Assembly: GCA_017303475.1 (NCBI GenBank)
Contig: JAFLBO010000019.1
Location: 52,594 to 116,593, forward strand
Length of the DNA stretch: 64,000 nucleotides
From: Chitinophagales bacterium
GTDB taxonomy: Bacteria; Bacteroidota; Bacteroidia; Chitinophagales; Saprospiraceae
Direction: 5' to 3'
In this document: positions 51,061 through 59,928 of the stretch, piece after piece
How the letters are laid out: every line of letters begins with the position of its first letter
Position numbering within the stretch: the first letter of the stretch is position 1
Program-made: the position numbers and the translations under genes
Notes under the pieces: model-generated
Told to the model about the DNA's origin: nothing
Database searches by the model: none
The model's input: only the letters and a program-made list of their open reading frames with translations

Positions 51061-51287
51061 ACAAATTTTATACATACTCCACTTTCCCATTTAGGTGGCT
51101 CGGCTTCACTTAGGTTCGGTTGTTCCTGCTTGTGAAACTCCGATTTTGATAGTGAATTGCTAAAATCAATTATTTTTAAATGTAACTATGGTGCTAAATT
51201 TAACATTTGATGCCTTTTTTAATTGAACTTTCGGAATACCTTTGTAATAATATAGTGATTTTTAACCATTTTAAATATATTACGACA

Positions 51288-54113
51288 ATGAAACGAACTA
51301 CTTTTAGTCACAAGTCACAAGTCACAAGTCACAAGTCACAAGTCACAAGTCACAAGTCACAAGTCACAAGTCACAAGTCACAAGTCACAAGTCACAAGTC
51401 ACAAGTCACAAGTCACAAGTCACAAGTCACAAGATGGCTTATTCTGTTGATTTTTTCATTTCAATGGAATATTAGCTTGCAAGGGCAGGAAAATTGCCAA
51501 GCACCTGTCTTTTTTGAAGGGGAACCCGAATCGGGGTTTTGCATGGGGCAATTGCCAACCTGTACAACAATTTTGGGTACAACGATCACACAATCTTCTC
51601 AAATCCCCGGTGGGATTCTATCCGGTACTATTTGTATTGAGGGTGATTTTACCATTACTTCAGGTAGTACTTTCACTTTTTTATTTGCTACAATCCTAAT
51701 TTCACCTGAAGTTGAAATCAGGGTTGATCCGTCCGCATCCTTGTTAATATCTAGTTCTGATCTACATGGCTGTAATGGGTTGTGGAAAGGAATTAAATTA
51801 TTAAACAACACGGAGTTACACTTAACAAATAATTCCCTTATTGAAGATGCAAGAAAAGCAGTAAATGCATCCTATGTATCTACCGAGGTTTATATTGACA
51901 ACACGACTTTTAACCGAAATTTGACAGGTGTTTGGTTAGAAGACTCACCAAATTCAACAAATCCACCACATATATCCACCCTTTTTAACTCAAATTTTAC
52001 TTGCGATGCGCCAATTGTTGGAACAGTAAAGGATATATCTGAGAATGGCATTTATACTTTGAATTGCCCTGTTTCTTTTCAAGAACCAAACGAAGTTGAA
52101 GATCATCATGTAATATTTGAAGGGTTGAAATATGGTATTAAAACCGAAGGGGCGCGTCCATCAATAATTAGAGGAAACAATTTTTACTTTTACAAAATAA
52201 AATATTCAGGAATTAACATGCAACGCGGTATTGTTAACCTGAAAGATAGTGAATTCGTTAATTTTGGTGATTACGGTGTCTCTTTATCTGGACCTCATGG
52301 GCTTACATTAGATCATTGTAGCTTCAGACTTGTAGAAACGGATCCAGATTTTTTTGCCTCACCTTCTTCAGCAAATATAATTAGAGCGGGTGTTACAATT
52401 GGATTTGACCCATTATTCCCTGGAATAATTCCAGGAATTAATATATTAAATAAATCTAATTTTATTTATGATTGCCCTGGAGTTGATGAGATTTTTCATT
52501 GTATTAATTTAGGGGGAATTGGGACAAGGTTCGATTTGCTCATATATGATAATGACTTCTTAATAAATGGTCAAAATTCAGTTGGTATTAATGTTAATGG
52601 AGGCTACAATTTGCAAAGTAATGCAGAGGTTCTGTTGAACCGCTTTGATATCTCTACCCCTATACCTCCATTATTTAGTTCATATCAGTCATATGGGATA
52701 AGAACTAGAGGAGTTGTTCATAATTTACATATTGTAGGAAATGTTTTTGATGGTACTGCTGAGCCAAGTGATCCAACCTATTATCTCATTAACTCTGGAA
52801 TCGTTCTTGAGCATTCATCAGGAACTCAGAATAAAATTATCAGTAATAGGTTTTATGGCGAACTTTGGTCAGGCGCAACAATACTAAATTCTGAAAACTG
52901 GAAAATTTGTTCAAATAGAGGCTTTTTCGTTAATAGAGTGTTTTTATTTGATGGTGATAATTTAAGCCTTGATGTTGTTCAAAATAGGTTTCAATCTGGC
53001 GGCTTTGACATCAGAGGCACACTTAATACACAAGCCCAGAAAGACAACCTTTTCGAATCAATTCTATTCGCAACATATGCAAGATGTTTGGAAAGTAATT
53101 GCTGGATAGATGCCAAATTTGAAGTAAGGCAAAATCCTGGAACATTGTATTACCCTGTAAATCAGTATTGTGGAACGAATGTGCCATCAATACCATGCTC
53201 AATTTCCCAACAATTTTTTTTTAACGTGGGTGGACAAGGCCCTGCGCCATGTGCTGACGAATTTCAAGAACCCGGAGATGAAGAATTCCTTGAATCTATA
53301 GCAGAAAATGCGATTAATGATCCAGAACAGTATCCCTTTAAAGTATGGCATTTCAAAAACCATTTGTTTGGGAAATTAAAGCAAGATTCTTCACTTTTAT
53401 TAAGTAATTCTGTTTTTTCTCAATTTTTAAACAACGAATTAAATTCTACAATTGGGAAATTTTATGAAGTTAATAAGCTCATTGAAATAGGGCTTTCCGG
53501 TAATCAATCACAAAACGGTTGGAATACATTGCAATTAGAGAATGCACTTTCTTTAAATGCTAGTATTTCTACAAATACCGTTTTCGAACTGAATCAAAAG
53601 CAAGTCAACCAAATACTTATTGAACTATTTTTAAATCAAGAAGGCCAGCTTACAGAACAACAAATCACTCAACTAAATCAAATAGCGACCCAATGCCCTA
53701 AAACTGGAGGTAGTGCCGTAATTCAAGCTGGGCTACTGTTGGAAGGGTGCAATAATGTTGAAGTTGATCTTTCCCAAAATTGCAGTTTGAATAAAATTCC
53801 TCCGATTAATCTTCAAGGGGAAACAGAAATGCAGCAGCGAGCTGAAAATACAATAACTTTTCCGACCAATAAGTATTTAAAGGCATTTGTTTTGGACCAG
53901 GAATTGACAATTATTTTGCCAATAAACAGCCCAGGTATAGTTCAAATTTTTGATTTGTCGGGCAAATTGCAATATAGTCAAAAAGTTTATGGCACAGCGG
54001 ATTATATAAGTTTAGAGACTGGTCTTTTCCCTTCTGGGGTCTATTTCATCAAGTTTAATGGAAACAATGGAGATAGAATTGGATATTCTTCCAAAGTAAT
54101 CATTTCACACTAA
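51288..54113 (+). CDS. Giant secreted beta-helix protein with T9SS tail; phase-variable start (in frame)
   Basis: 941 aa from ATG 51288 (MKRTTF). Residues 7-48 are six copies of the heptapeptide SHKSQVT, encoded by the 18-unit heptamer array. The hydrophobic signal core WLILLIFSFQWNISLQGQ comes only after that. The mature part begins ENCQAPVFF. A beta-helix region starts near LHGCNGLWKGIKLLNNTELHLTNNSLIEDA and continues with many NNxF/DNxF coils. A C-terminal helical segment (KQVNQILIELF ... QITQLNQIATQCP) precedes a T9SS-like sorting domain (QIFDLSGKLQYSQ ... GVYFIKFNGNNGD). The DNA is clearly more AT-rich than the core genes to the left. Probably a surface adhesin; function unknown. The upstream gap 51061-51287 holds no gene and no clear promoter. 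Confidence 0.82.
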   Translation: MKRTTFSHKSQVTSHKSQVTSHKSQVTSHKSQVTSHKSQVTSHKSQVTRWLILLIFSFQWNISLQGQENCQAPVFFEGEPESGFCMGQLPTCTTILGTTITQSSQIPGGILSGTICIEGDFTITSGSTFTFLFATILISPEVEIRVDPSASLLISSSDLHGCNGLWKGIKLLNNTELHLTNNSLIEDARKAVNASYVSTEVYIDNTTFNRNLTGVWLEDSPNSTNPPHISTLFNSNFTCDAPIVGTVKDISENGIYTLNCPVSFQEPNEVEDHHVIFEGLKYGIKTEGARPSIIRGNNFYFYKIKYSGINMQRGIVNLKDSEFVNFGDYGVSLSGPHGLTLDHCSFRLVETDPDFFASPSSANIIRAGVTIGFDPLFPGIIPGINILNKSNFIYDCPGVDEIFHCINLGGIGTRFDLLIYDNDFLINGQNSVGINVNGGYNLQSNAEVLLNRFDISTPIPPLFSSYQSYGIRTRGVVHNLHIVGNVFDGTAEPSDPTYYLINSGIVLEHSSGTQNKIISNRFYGELWSGATILNSENWKICSNRGFFVNRVFLFDGDNLSLDVVQNRFQSGGFDIRGTLNTQAQKDNLFESILFATYARCLESNCWIDAKFEVRQNPGTLYYPVNQYCGTNVPSIPCSISQQFFFNVGGQGPAPCADEFQEPGDEEFLESIAENAINDPEQYPFKVWHFKNHLFGKLKQDSSLLLSNSVFSQFLNNELNSTIGKFYEVNKLIEIGLSGNQSQNGWNTLQLENALSLNASISTNTVFELNQKQVNQILIELFLNQEGQLTEQQITQLNQIATQCPKTGGSAVIQAGLLLEGCNNVEVDLSQNCSLNKIPPINLQGETEMQQRAENTITFPTNKYLKAFVLDQELTIILPINSPGIVQIFDLSGKLQYSQKVYGTADYISLETGLFPSGVYFIKFNGNNGDRIGYSSKVIISH
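51307..51432 (+). repeat. (GTCACAA)x18 perfect heptanucleotide microsatellite inside the 5' coding region
   Basis: 126 nt, 18 identical units, beginning 19 nt after the A of ATG 51288 and ending just before the signal-peptide core. 18 x 7 is divisible by 3, so the downstream frame is open; 17 or 19 units would shift it. Confidence 0.97.
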
Positions 54114-54123
54114 CTAATTCTAT

Positions 54124-54156
54124 GTTCTGCCTGGAAAATTATTTTCTGGGCAGAAC
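54124..54156 (+). terminator. Hairpin between the two genes of cassette 1
   Basis: GTTCTGCCTGGAAAA pairs with TTTTCTGGGCAGAAC (two G-U pairs), 10 nt after the beta-helix gene stop and 13 nt before the next start. It is followed by only a short T-run (AATTTG), so it may attenuate rather than end transcription. Confidence 0.55.
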
Positions 54157-54169
54157 AATTTGACACTCT

Positions 54170-55693
54170 ATGAGAATACAAATAGTTTTAATATTAGTAT
54201 TTGCACCAATTTTTATTTCTGCACAATCAAAATTTGGTCAAAATTGGACTATTGGGTATGATGTATCTGATACTGAACCAGGTGGTGATGTGATATTGTT
54301 AAATTTTAATAACGAACCGGTTGATATTAAAACTGTTAAAACTGTTGATGGATTTTTTGGATTTGGTGCACTTTCTACCATGTCTGACGCTGACGGAAAT
54401 TTAATATTTTATACTAGTGGTTGTTATGTCGTAAATGCTGCACATGAGATAATGGAGAATGGAGATTCCATTAACCCGGGCTTTATTCAGCAAAATATTT
54501 GTCAGGATGGAAATAGTAATAATTTGGGAGGGGCAATTTCTATACCTTGGCCTGACAGCCCCAATCAATATTTGCTTTTTATTAATGATTACCAGAAGAT
54601 ATATTTTCCTGGGGATCCCGACGGTCAGGGATGTGCCATGAATTTATACTTCAATGTGATCGATATGAAGAAAAATAATGGACTAGGCGCCGTTGTTTTA
54701 AAGAATCAGATTGCATTGACTGATACCATGCCCCGCAATTCAATTGAGGCTTGTTTGCATGCGAATGGTAGAGATTGGTGGGTGTTGACTCCTGAGGCCA
54801 GGACAAATTGTTATCATCTCACTTTGATAACGCCGCTTGGTATTGCTTTTTCAAAAGTGGTATGTAATGGAAAAAAATGGTCGAAAATGGATGAATCAGG
54901 TCAGGCTTTATTTACACCTGACGGGAAAAAGTTCGTCCGATTTAACAGGGATAATGGAATACACATATATGACTTTGATAATGAGTTTGGGGATCTATTT
55001 GGAGATTTGCATATACCAGTTGATGATTTTGACACAGGTACAGCTATGGGGGTTTCGGTGTCGCCAAATTCAAGATATTTATATGTTTCTGCCATTGATA
55101 AGCTGTTTCAGTACGATCTTGAAGCTCAAGATGTAGCCGGCAGCAGAATTTTATTGATGACAACTGATTTTTTTCTTGATCCATTCTATCCATCCATATT
55201 TACACTAGCAGGCCTCGGACCAGATGGTAAAATCTATGTGGCAGGTGGTAGCTCACATCAAAGTTTACACGTCATCCACAGGCCGGATTGTGCCGGGTTA
55301 TCCAGCCTCCCTGAACGTAGGGGAATTTCCTTAACTTCTTGGAACTATTATGGAATGCCCAATATGCCCCATTTCCGTAACGAACCCTCTACCTATCCTT
55401 GTGATTCTTTTGTTGTTCAAACCTTCGCACCCATTGGCGGCAGAGAGTCCATCGTTGTTTTTCCTAACCCAGCTATAGATCAGATAACTATTCACTTGAA
55501 TCATCCCTTGCCTAATGGAACCTGGTGGATATTGCATGACCAGCTGGGCAGGGAAGTGAAACGGGTTTTACTTGACTCTTCTGAAGTGGAGTTGAGTGTT
55601 AGCCTGAATGATTATCCGCCTGGGATTTTTTATTTCTCGGTTATATCCGATACCCGCTTGATTCAAAGAGGCAAATTAATATTGTTGAGGTAG
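54170..55693 (+). CDS. Secreted T9SS protein of the ~506-aa cassette family (copy 1)
   Basis: 507 aa. Signal peptide MRIQIVLILVFAPIFISAQ. The body looks like a beta-propeller: phrases such as FYTSGCYVVN, MENGDSINPG, GRDWWVLTPEARTNCYHLTLITP, FTPDGKKFVRFNRDNGIHIYDFD and VSPNSRYLYVSAIDKLFQYDL recur with strand spacing. The C-terminus (VVFPNPAIDQITIHLNHP ... PPGIFYFSVISDTRLIQRGKLILLR) is a T9SS sorting domain. The protein at 62198 is the paralogue, with the same order of blocks. Each is placed directly after a giant beta-helix gene, so the two products may act together at the surface (inference). Confidence 0.82.
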   Translation: MRIQIVLILVFAPIFISAQSKFGQNWTIGYDVSDTEPGGDVILLNFNNEPVDIKTVKTVDGFFGFGALSTMSDADGNLIFYTSGCYVVNAAHEIMENGDSINPGFIQQNICQDGNSNNLGGAISIPWPDSPNQYLLFINDYQKIYFPGDPDGQGCAMNLYFNVIDMKKNNGLGAVVLKNQIALTDTMPRNSIEACLHANGRDWWVLTPEARTNCYHLTLITPLGIAFSKVVCNGKKWSKMDESGQALFTPDGKKFVRFNRDNGIHIYDFDNEFGDLFGDLHIPVDDFDTGTAMGVSVSPNSRYLYVSAIDKLFQYDLEAQDVAGSRILLMTTDFFLDPFYPSIFTLAGLGPDGKIYVAGGSSHQSLHVIHRPDCAGLSSLPERRGISLTSWNYYGMPNMPHFRNEPSTYPCDSFVVQTFAPIGGRESIVVFPNPAIDQITIHLNHPLPNGTWWILHDQLGREVKRVLLDSSEVELSVSLNDYPPGIFYFSVISDTRLIQRGKLILLR

Positions 55694-55701
55694 ATGGGGC
55701 A

Positions 55702-56451
55702 TCAGTTCCCCCTGATCCGCACCCAGGGAAATCTAAACCGGCGAAAAAGTTTGTTTATCAGCGAGTTATTCAGGTTTTTCGCACCAAATGCCCTCAGCTC
55801 CGGCCAGGTATGGTGGTAATAATGCTGGGCCATCTCCGGGATACCCACCCCCTCGTAATATTGCCTCGATCTTTCCCGGGCGGCATTCCGGGCTGCTTCA
55901 TTGGCATACAAAGGACTGTCGAGCAGGTGTATTTCCCCGCCTGGCTTGAGACAGGTTTTCAGGACATGAATCAATGCCCTTAAATCCGGGAAATACTGCA
56001 CGGAAGCTGCCAGTACGATCAGATCAAAATCGTTTTCCGGCAGTTTGTCTTTCAAAATATCCACTTGCCAGAAAATCAGATTCTCCCGACCAAATATTCG
56101 GGCGCCTTGTTGCAGCTCCGTCCCGTTGACATCAGCGGCCCGCACTTGTCGGGCAGTGTGCAGCGCCAGGTGATGGGCCATCCAGCCGTTCCCACAGCCC
56201 AGATCGAGTATTTTGAGTGGTTTGTTGCTGAAGTTTTTGTCCAGGTATTGTTGAAACCGGTGAAGTGTTTTGGCCCGCAAGGCCCATTCTTTGGCATGCG
56301 GATGCCCCGGCGCCACCTGCGGCAGAACGGCTACTGCTTCATCAGTCAAAATGCGGTTTTCGCGTGTGCGTACGCGCAGGTAGTCGGGGAAGGCAGCTTC
56401 AGGGCTTATGATGACGGGTTTGCCAGGTGTCATATATTGCTTTGAATCCAT
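55702..56451 (-). CDS. Class I SAM-dependent methyltransferase
   Basis: 249 aa. The SAM-binding core is LKILDLGCGNGWMAHHLAL (motif I), VRAADVNGTELQQGARIF (motif II) and FDLIVLAASVQYFPDLRALIHVLKTCLKPGGEIHLLDSPLY (motifs post-I to III). About 75 residues precede the core (IISPEAAFPDYLRVRTRENRILTD). Substrate unknown. It converges with the cassette gene, with only 8 nt between the two stops. Confidence 0.85.
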   Translation of the reverse strand: MDSKQYMTPGKPVIISPEAAFPDYLRVRTRENRILTDEAVAVLPQVAPGHPHAKEWALRAKTLHRFQQYLDKNFSNKPLKILDLGCGNGWMAHHLALHTARQVRAADVNGTELQQGARIFGRENLIFWQVDILKDKLPENDFDLIVLAASVQYFPDLRALIHVLKTCLKPGGEIHLLDSPLYANEAARNAARERSRQYYEGVGIPEMAQHYYHHTWPELRAFGAKNLNNSLINKLFRRFRFPWVRIRGN

Positions 56452-56613
56452 GTTCGGGGCGCCAATTTTCTGATAAAATTCCAGCCCTTTTGTAAGCCTT
56501 TTCCTGGTAATGTTGTTGAAGGGAATACATTTGGCAATTCGCTGTTGAAGACTGTTTATTAAACAAAAAACAGGGTTTTAGGTGTACCTTCGGCCCAAAA
56601 TTTTACCTAATCA

Positions 56614-58251
56614 ATGTCCACCACAACAAATTTAGAAACTGCTAAAAACGCTGACGCACTCAAATTAGCCATTTCTTCCCTCAATCGCCACTTGGAAAAA
56701 ATCCAGGAGGGAGGTGGCCAGAAACGAATCGAAAAGCTCCATAAAGAAGGTAAAATGAGCGCCCGCGAGCGCATTGATTACCTGCTGGACCCCGGCTCGC
56801 CCCGTATTGAAGTGGGCGCTTTCGCCGGATTCGATATGTACCAGGAACATGGCGGATGCCCGGCCGGTGGTGTGGTGGTGATGATTGGCTACATCCGCGG
56901 CCGACAGTGCATCGTGGTGGCCAACGACGCCACGGTGAAAGCCGGCGCCTGGTTTCCCATTACAGGCAAAAAAAACCTGCGCGCACAGGAAATCTCGATG
57001 GAAAATCGCCTGCCCATCATTTACCTGGTGGACTCCGCCGGAGTGTATCTGCCCATGCAGGACGAGATTTTCCCCGATAAAGAACATTTCGGACGCATAT
57101 TCCGTAATAATGCCAGGATGTCGTCGGCCGGAATACCGCAGATAGCGGCCATCATGGGCGCCTGCGTAGCCGGGGGCGCTTACCTGCCAATCATGTCGGA
57201 CGAGGCTTTGATCGTAGAAAAGACCGGCTCGGTGTTTCTGGCTGGTCCATACCTGGTTAAAGCGGCCATTGGTGAAGATGCAGACAAAGAAGTGCTGGGC
57301 GGCGCCGCTACGCACTCGGAAATTTCCGGGGTGACGGATTATAAAATGCCCGACGACAAGACTTGTCTGGATACCATTAAGGAATTGGTAGACAAGTTTG
57401 GCCGCTTTGATAAAGCCGGATTCGACCGGGTGGAGCCCGAACCGGCGGCTGGAACGCCAGACGATCTGCTGGAAATTTACCCGGAAAATGGCGCCAAACC
57501 CTACAATACCCTGGAATTGCTCAAACGTCTGGTAGACGGTGGCAAACTTACCCAGTACAAGGAACATTACGGCAAGACCATCATCACGGCTTATGCCCGG
57601 ATAGATGGCTGGGCGGTGGGTATTGTGGTCAATAACCGTCAGGTAGTAAAAAATGCCAAGGGAGAAATCCAGTTTGGCGGTGTGATTTACTCTGATTCAG
57701 CGGATAAGGCCACCCGTTTTATCCTGAATTGCAACCAGAAAAAGATTCCGCTGGTGTTTTTGCACGACGTAACGGGCTTTATGGTAGGAACCCGCTCGGA
57801 GCATGGCGGTATCATCAAAGATGGCGCTAAAATGGTGAATGCAGTGGCCAATTCTACTGTGCCTAAGTTCAGCATCATCATTGGCAATTCATACGGTGCG
57901 GGCAATTATGCCATGTGTGGTAAAGCCTACGATCCACGCCTGATAGCCGCCTGGCCAAGCGCCAAAATTGCGGTGATGGGTGGCGAGCAGGCCGCCAAGG
58001 TGCTTACCCAGATTCAGGTACAATCGCTCAAAGACAAAGGCTCAGCCCCTGATCCTACCGGAGAGCAGGAGTTATTTGCCAAAATAAAGGCCCGATACGA
58101 CAGTCAAACCACCCCTTATTATGCAGCGGGAAGGCTCTGGGTAGATGCCATCATAGACCCCAGGGATACACGCAGGTGGATATCTATGGGTATTGAAGCA
58201 GCCAACAATGCTCCTGTGGAAAAATTCAATGTTGGGGTGATACAGGTTTAG
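56614..58251 (+). CDS. Acyl-CoA carboxylase beta (carboxyltransferase) subunit
   Basis: 545 aa. Carboxyltransferase N- and C-terminal crotonase-like halves: HKEGKMSARERIDYLLDPGSPRIEVGAFAGFDMY, AGGVVVMIGYIRGRQCIVVANDATVKAGAWFPITGKK, IPQIAAIMGACVAGGAYLPIMSDEALIV, LGGAATHSEISGVTDYKM, then DGWAVGIVVNNRQ, VFLHDVTGFMVGTRSEHGGIIKDGAKMVNAVANSTVPKFSIIIGNSYGAGNYAMCGKAYDPRLIAAWPSAKIAVMGGEQAA. It resembles methylcrotonyl-CoA or propionyl-CoA carboxylase. With the HMG-CoA lyase at 40.4 kb it could serve leucine breakdown (inference). The biotin-bearing alpha subunit is not in the window. Confidence 0.92.
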   Translation: MSTTTNLETAKNADALKLAISSLNRHLEKIQEGGGQKRIEKLHKEGKMSARERIDYLLDPGSPRIEVGAFAGFDMYQEHGGCPAGGVVVMIGYIRGRQCIVVANDATVKAGAWFPITGKKNLRAQEISMENRLPIIYLVDSAGVYLPMQDEIFPDKEHFGRIFRNNARMSSAGIPQIAAIMGACVAGGAYLPIMSDEALIVEKTGSVFLAGPYLVKAAIGEDADKEVLGGAATHSEISGVTDYKMPDDKTCLDTIKELVDKFGRFDKAGFDRVEPEPAAGTPDDLLEIYPENGAKPYNTLELLKRLVDGGKLTQYKEHYGKTIITAYARIDGWAVGIVVNNRQVVKNAKGEIQFGGVIYSDSADKATRFILNCNQKKIPLVFLHDVTGFMVGTRSEHGGIIKDGAKMVNAVANSTVPKFSIIIGNSYGAGNYAMCGKAYDPRLIAAWPSAKIAVMGGEQAAKVLTQIQVQSLKDKGSAPDPTGEQELFAKIKARYDSQTTPYYAAGRLWVDAIIDPRDTRRWISMGIEAANNAPVEKFNVGVIQV

Positions 58252-58510
58252 GTTATATGGTGGCCCAATCAGGCAATTGGAAATTTAACATACGGGTATG
58301 TTTATGGGCAAGTTAAGATGACTATATTTGTCTTTTCTAAATAAAAATTCGAGTTTAGTTAGATTCTGGTTTTGCCCGGTTTTTCTTCTCAAATAGTTTT
58401 AATTTAAGTCTGGAAGTATATTGGAGGTGGTTACTACATCAAAAGCATCCTCCATTTGATAAATTTTCACCATTAAAAGTTCATTAAATTATGAAAAACA
58501 AGATTTTCAC

Positions 58511-58538
58511 GGCTCACGGCTCACGGCTCACGGCTCAC
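58511..58538 (+). repeat. (GGCTCAC)x4 heptanucleotide repeat between start codon and signal peptide
   Basis: Four perfect units with partial units at both ends (TCAC before, GG after), starting 20 nt after the A of ATG 58491. The position relative to ATG and signal peptide is nearly the same as for the (GTCACAA) array in cassette 1. Confidence 0.95.
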
Positions 58539-58578
58539 GGGTTTCACTTTTATTTTTCTGATTTCTACCTTTATTAAT

Positions 58579-59916
58579 GTGAGTGCGCAATGCTTCGAAG
58601 CAGATGGCGTTACTGTCCGGCCATCCTATTATAACATTTGGGTAGCTGTGGATCAGACCTGGATTGATTTCTATGGCGGTGATGAAGCGCTCGCCAGGAT
58701 GGTGGCCAAACAAGGCGCCGATGATGCCATTGATGTGTTGAATGAGTCGGCCTTCAATACTACCTTTGAAATTACTTTTTTTCGAGGATTTGCACCTTCT
58801 ACTGTGGCACCTGTTTATAATGGTTCTGACAGGACTGGTTGGTGTCTGGACATTAGAGCGTTTTACGATGCGCAATATCCTTGTTTTGGTGCTAGTGGTC
58901 CAGATTTAATATTGCTTTTCACCAAAGAAGGAGTAATTGGTTCTGGACATGGATTCGGTTATGACAAGGTTGCGATTGTAAGCGGAGCAAGCTCGTTCGT
59001 TATTGCTCACGAATTGGGGCACACGATAGGTTTAGAGCACCTGCCACAACCAGGCGGTTCGCCAAATTGCTGCGTCAATAACCCAACTATGATGTGTATA
59101 CCATCATCAGTCAATGCCCTAATTTCGCCCTTAAATACAGCTTGTGGTGTGACTTTCGATTGGTTAAACTCTAATGTATTTACCTCCCAATTTTGTAGCA
59201 CAATTCGCTCAAAACCTTCATTTTATCCTGGCGATGATTTTGAGTGCCCACCCCCAATCTTCGCAGGTTTTAACGTTTTTAGTGAGAATCCTAACCCTGT
59301 ATTAGGTTGTAAAACGGATGGCGACATTACCACTTATACACTCACGTTCAAGAACAATAATTCAAATACTCAACGAAATTTCAGGGTTTTAATACCTGAT
59401 TCGTATACTGATTTTGTTGAATTTGTTGAAGATCCCACACTGGATTTTACCTGCGTCAAAGATTTTCCCAACAGTCGAAAGGAGTTTTGGATTACGGAAC
59501 CAGGTTGTGGAAATGAGCAAAATTTCTCCATGACGCCTGGAGATACCAAAATTCTTAAATTTAAAATAAGGTATCTGGGGGGATTTCAGGCCTTTGGTGG
59601 AATTCCTTTAAAGGCTTATAATGGCACTATTTCAGCCCAAAATTACTCCATTGACTTTACACTCAGACCAACAGTTTCGGTATCTGGTGGTAATTTTTCG
59701 ACGCTTTATAACAATGACGTTTGGAAAACAAATAGACCACTGCTCATAACAGGAAATGTCATCATGAATATGAGCCAGTTGCAAGGATTTGGAAATACCT
59801 ATAATTTTGCTACAAACGGTACCGTGTACTTCGGTGCCGGTGCAGGTTTGGAAGTTGCTGCCGGCAATACCGTGAAAATGCCACATATTCGGATGGAAGG
59901 CTGTTCTACCATGTAG
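58579..59916 (+). CDS. N-terminal open part of the disrupted gene: metzincin-type zinc metalloprotease domain
   Basis: The open frame includes the signal peptide coded from 58540; its first possible internal start is GTG 58579, within VSAQC, so without the heptamer switch no efficient start exists. The zinc site HELGHTIGLEH (59008-59040) is a complete HExxHxxGxxH metzincin motif, followed by NNPTMMC, a candidate Met-turn. After it comes a domain with VLGCKTDGDITTYTLTFKNNN and VLIPDSYTDFVEFVED, possibly Ig-like, then the first beta-helix strands (LEVAAGNTVKMPHIRMEGCSTM) before the TAG. Such surface metalloproteases may process host or prey proteins. Confidence 0.6.
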   Translation: MSAQCFEADGVTVRPSYYNIWVAVDQTWIDFYGGDEALARMVAKQGADDAIDVLNESAFNTTFEITFFRGFAPSTVAPVYNGSDRTGWCLDIRAFYDAQYPCFGASGPDLILLFTKEGVIGSGHGFGYDKVAIVSGASSFVIAHELGHTIGLEHLPQPGGSPNCCVNNPTMMCIPSSVNALISPLNTACGVTFDWLNSNVFTSQFCSTIRSKPSFYPGDDFECPPPIFAGFNVFSENPNPVLGCKTDGDITTYTLTFKNNNSNTQRNFRVLIPDSYTDFVEFVEDPTLDFTCVKDFPNSRKEFWITEPGCGNEQNFSMTPGDTKILKFKIRYLGGFQAFGGIPLKAYNGTISAQNYSIDFTLRPTVSVSGGNFSTLYNNDVWKTNRPLLITGNVIMNMSQLQGFGNTYNFATNGTVYFGAGAGLEVAAGNTVKMPHIRMEGCSTM

Positions 59917-59928
59917 AAAGGCATCACT

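Noticed and set aside
51207..51287. Upstream start (51207) extending the cassette 1 protein by 27 residues
   Set aside because: The extension reads through AT-rich non-coding sequence and is no signal peptide; ATG 51288 matches the layout of cassette 2 (ATG a few codons before the heptamers).
56665..57567. 300-codon minus-strand frame opposite the acyl-CoA carboxylase gene
   Set aside because: It is a shadow of a highly conserved coding region; no recognisable domain.
58491..58577. A short independent gene from ATG 58491 to the stop TAA 58575-58577
   Set aside because: The peptide is formed only by out-of-frame reading through the heptamers; shifting the frame by one unit gives a proper signal peptide fused to the protease.
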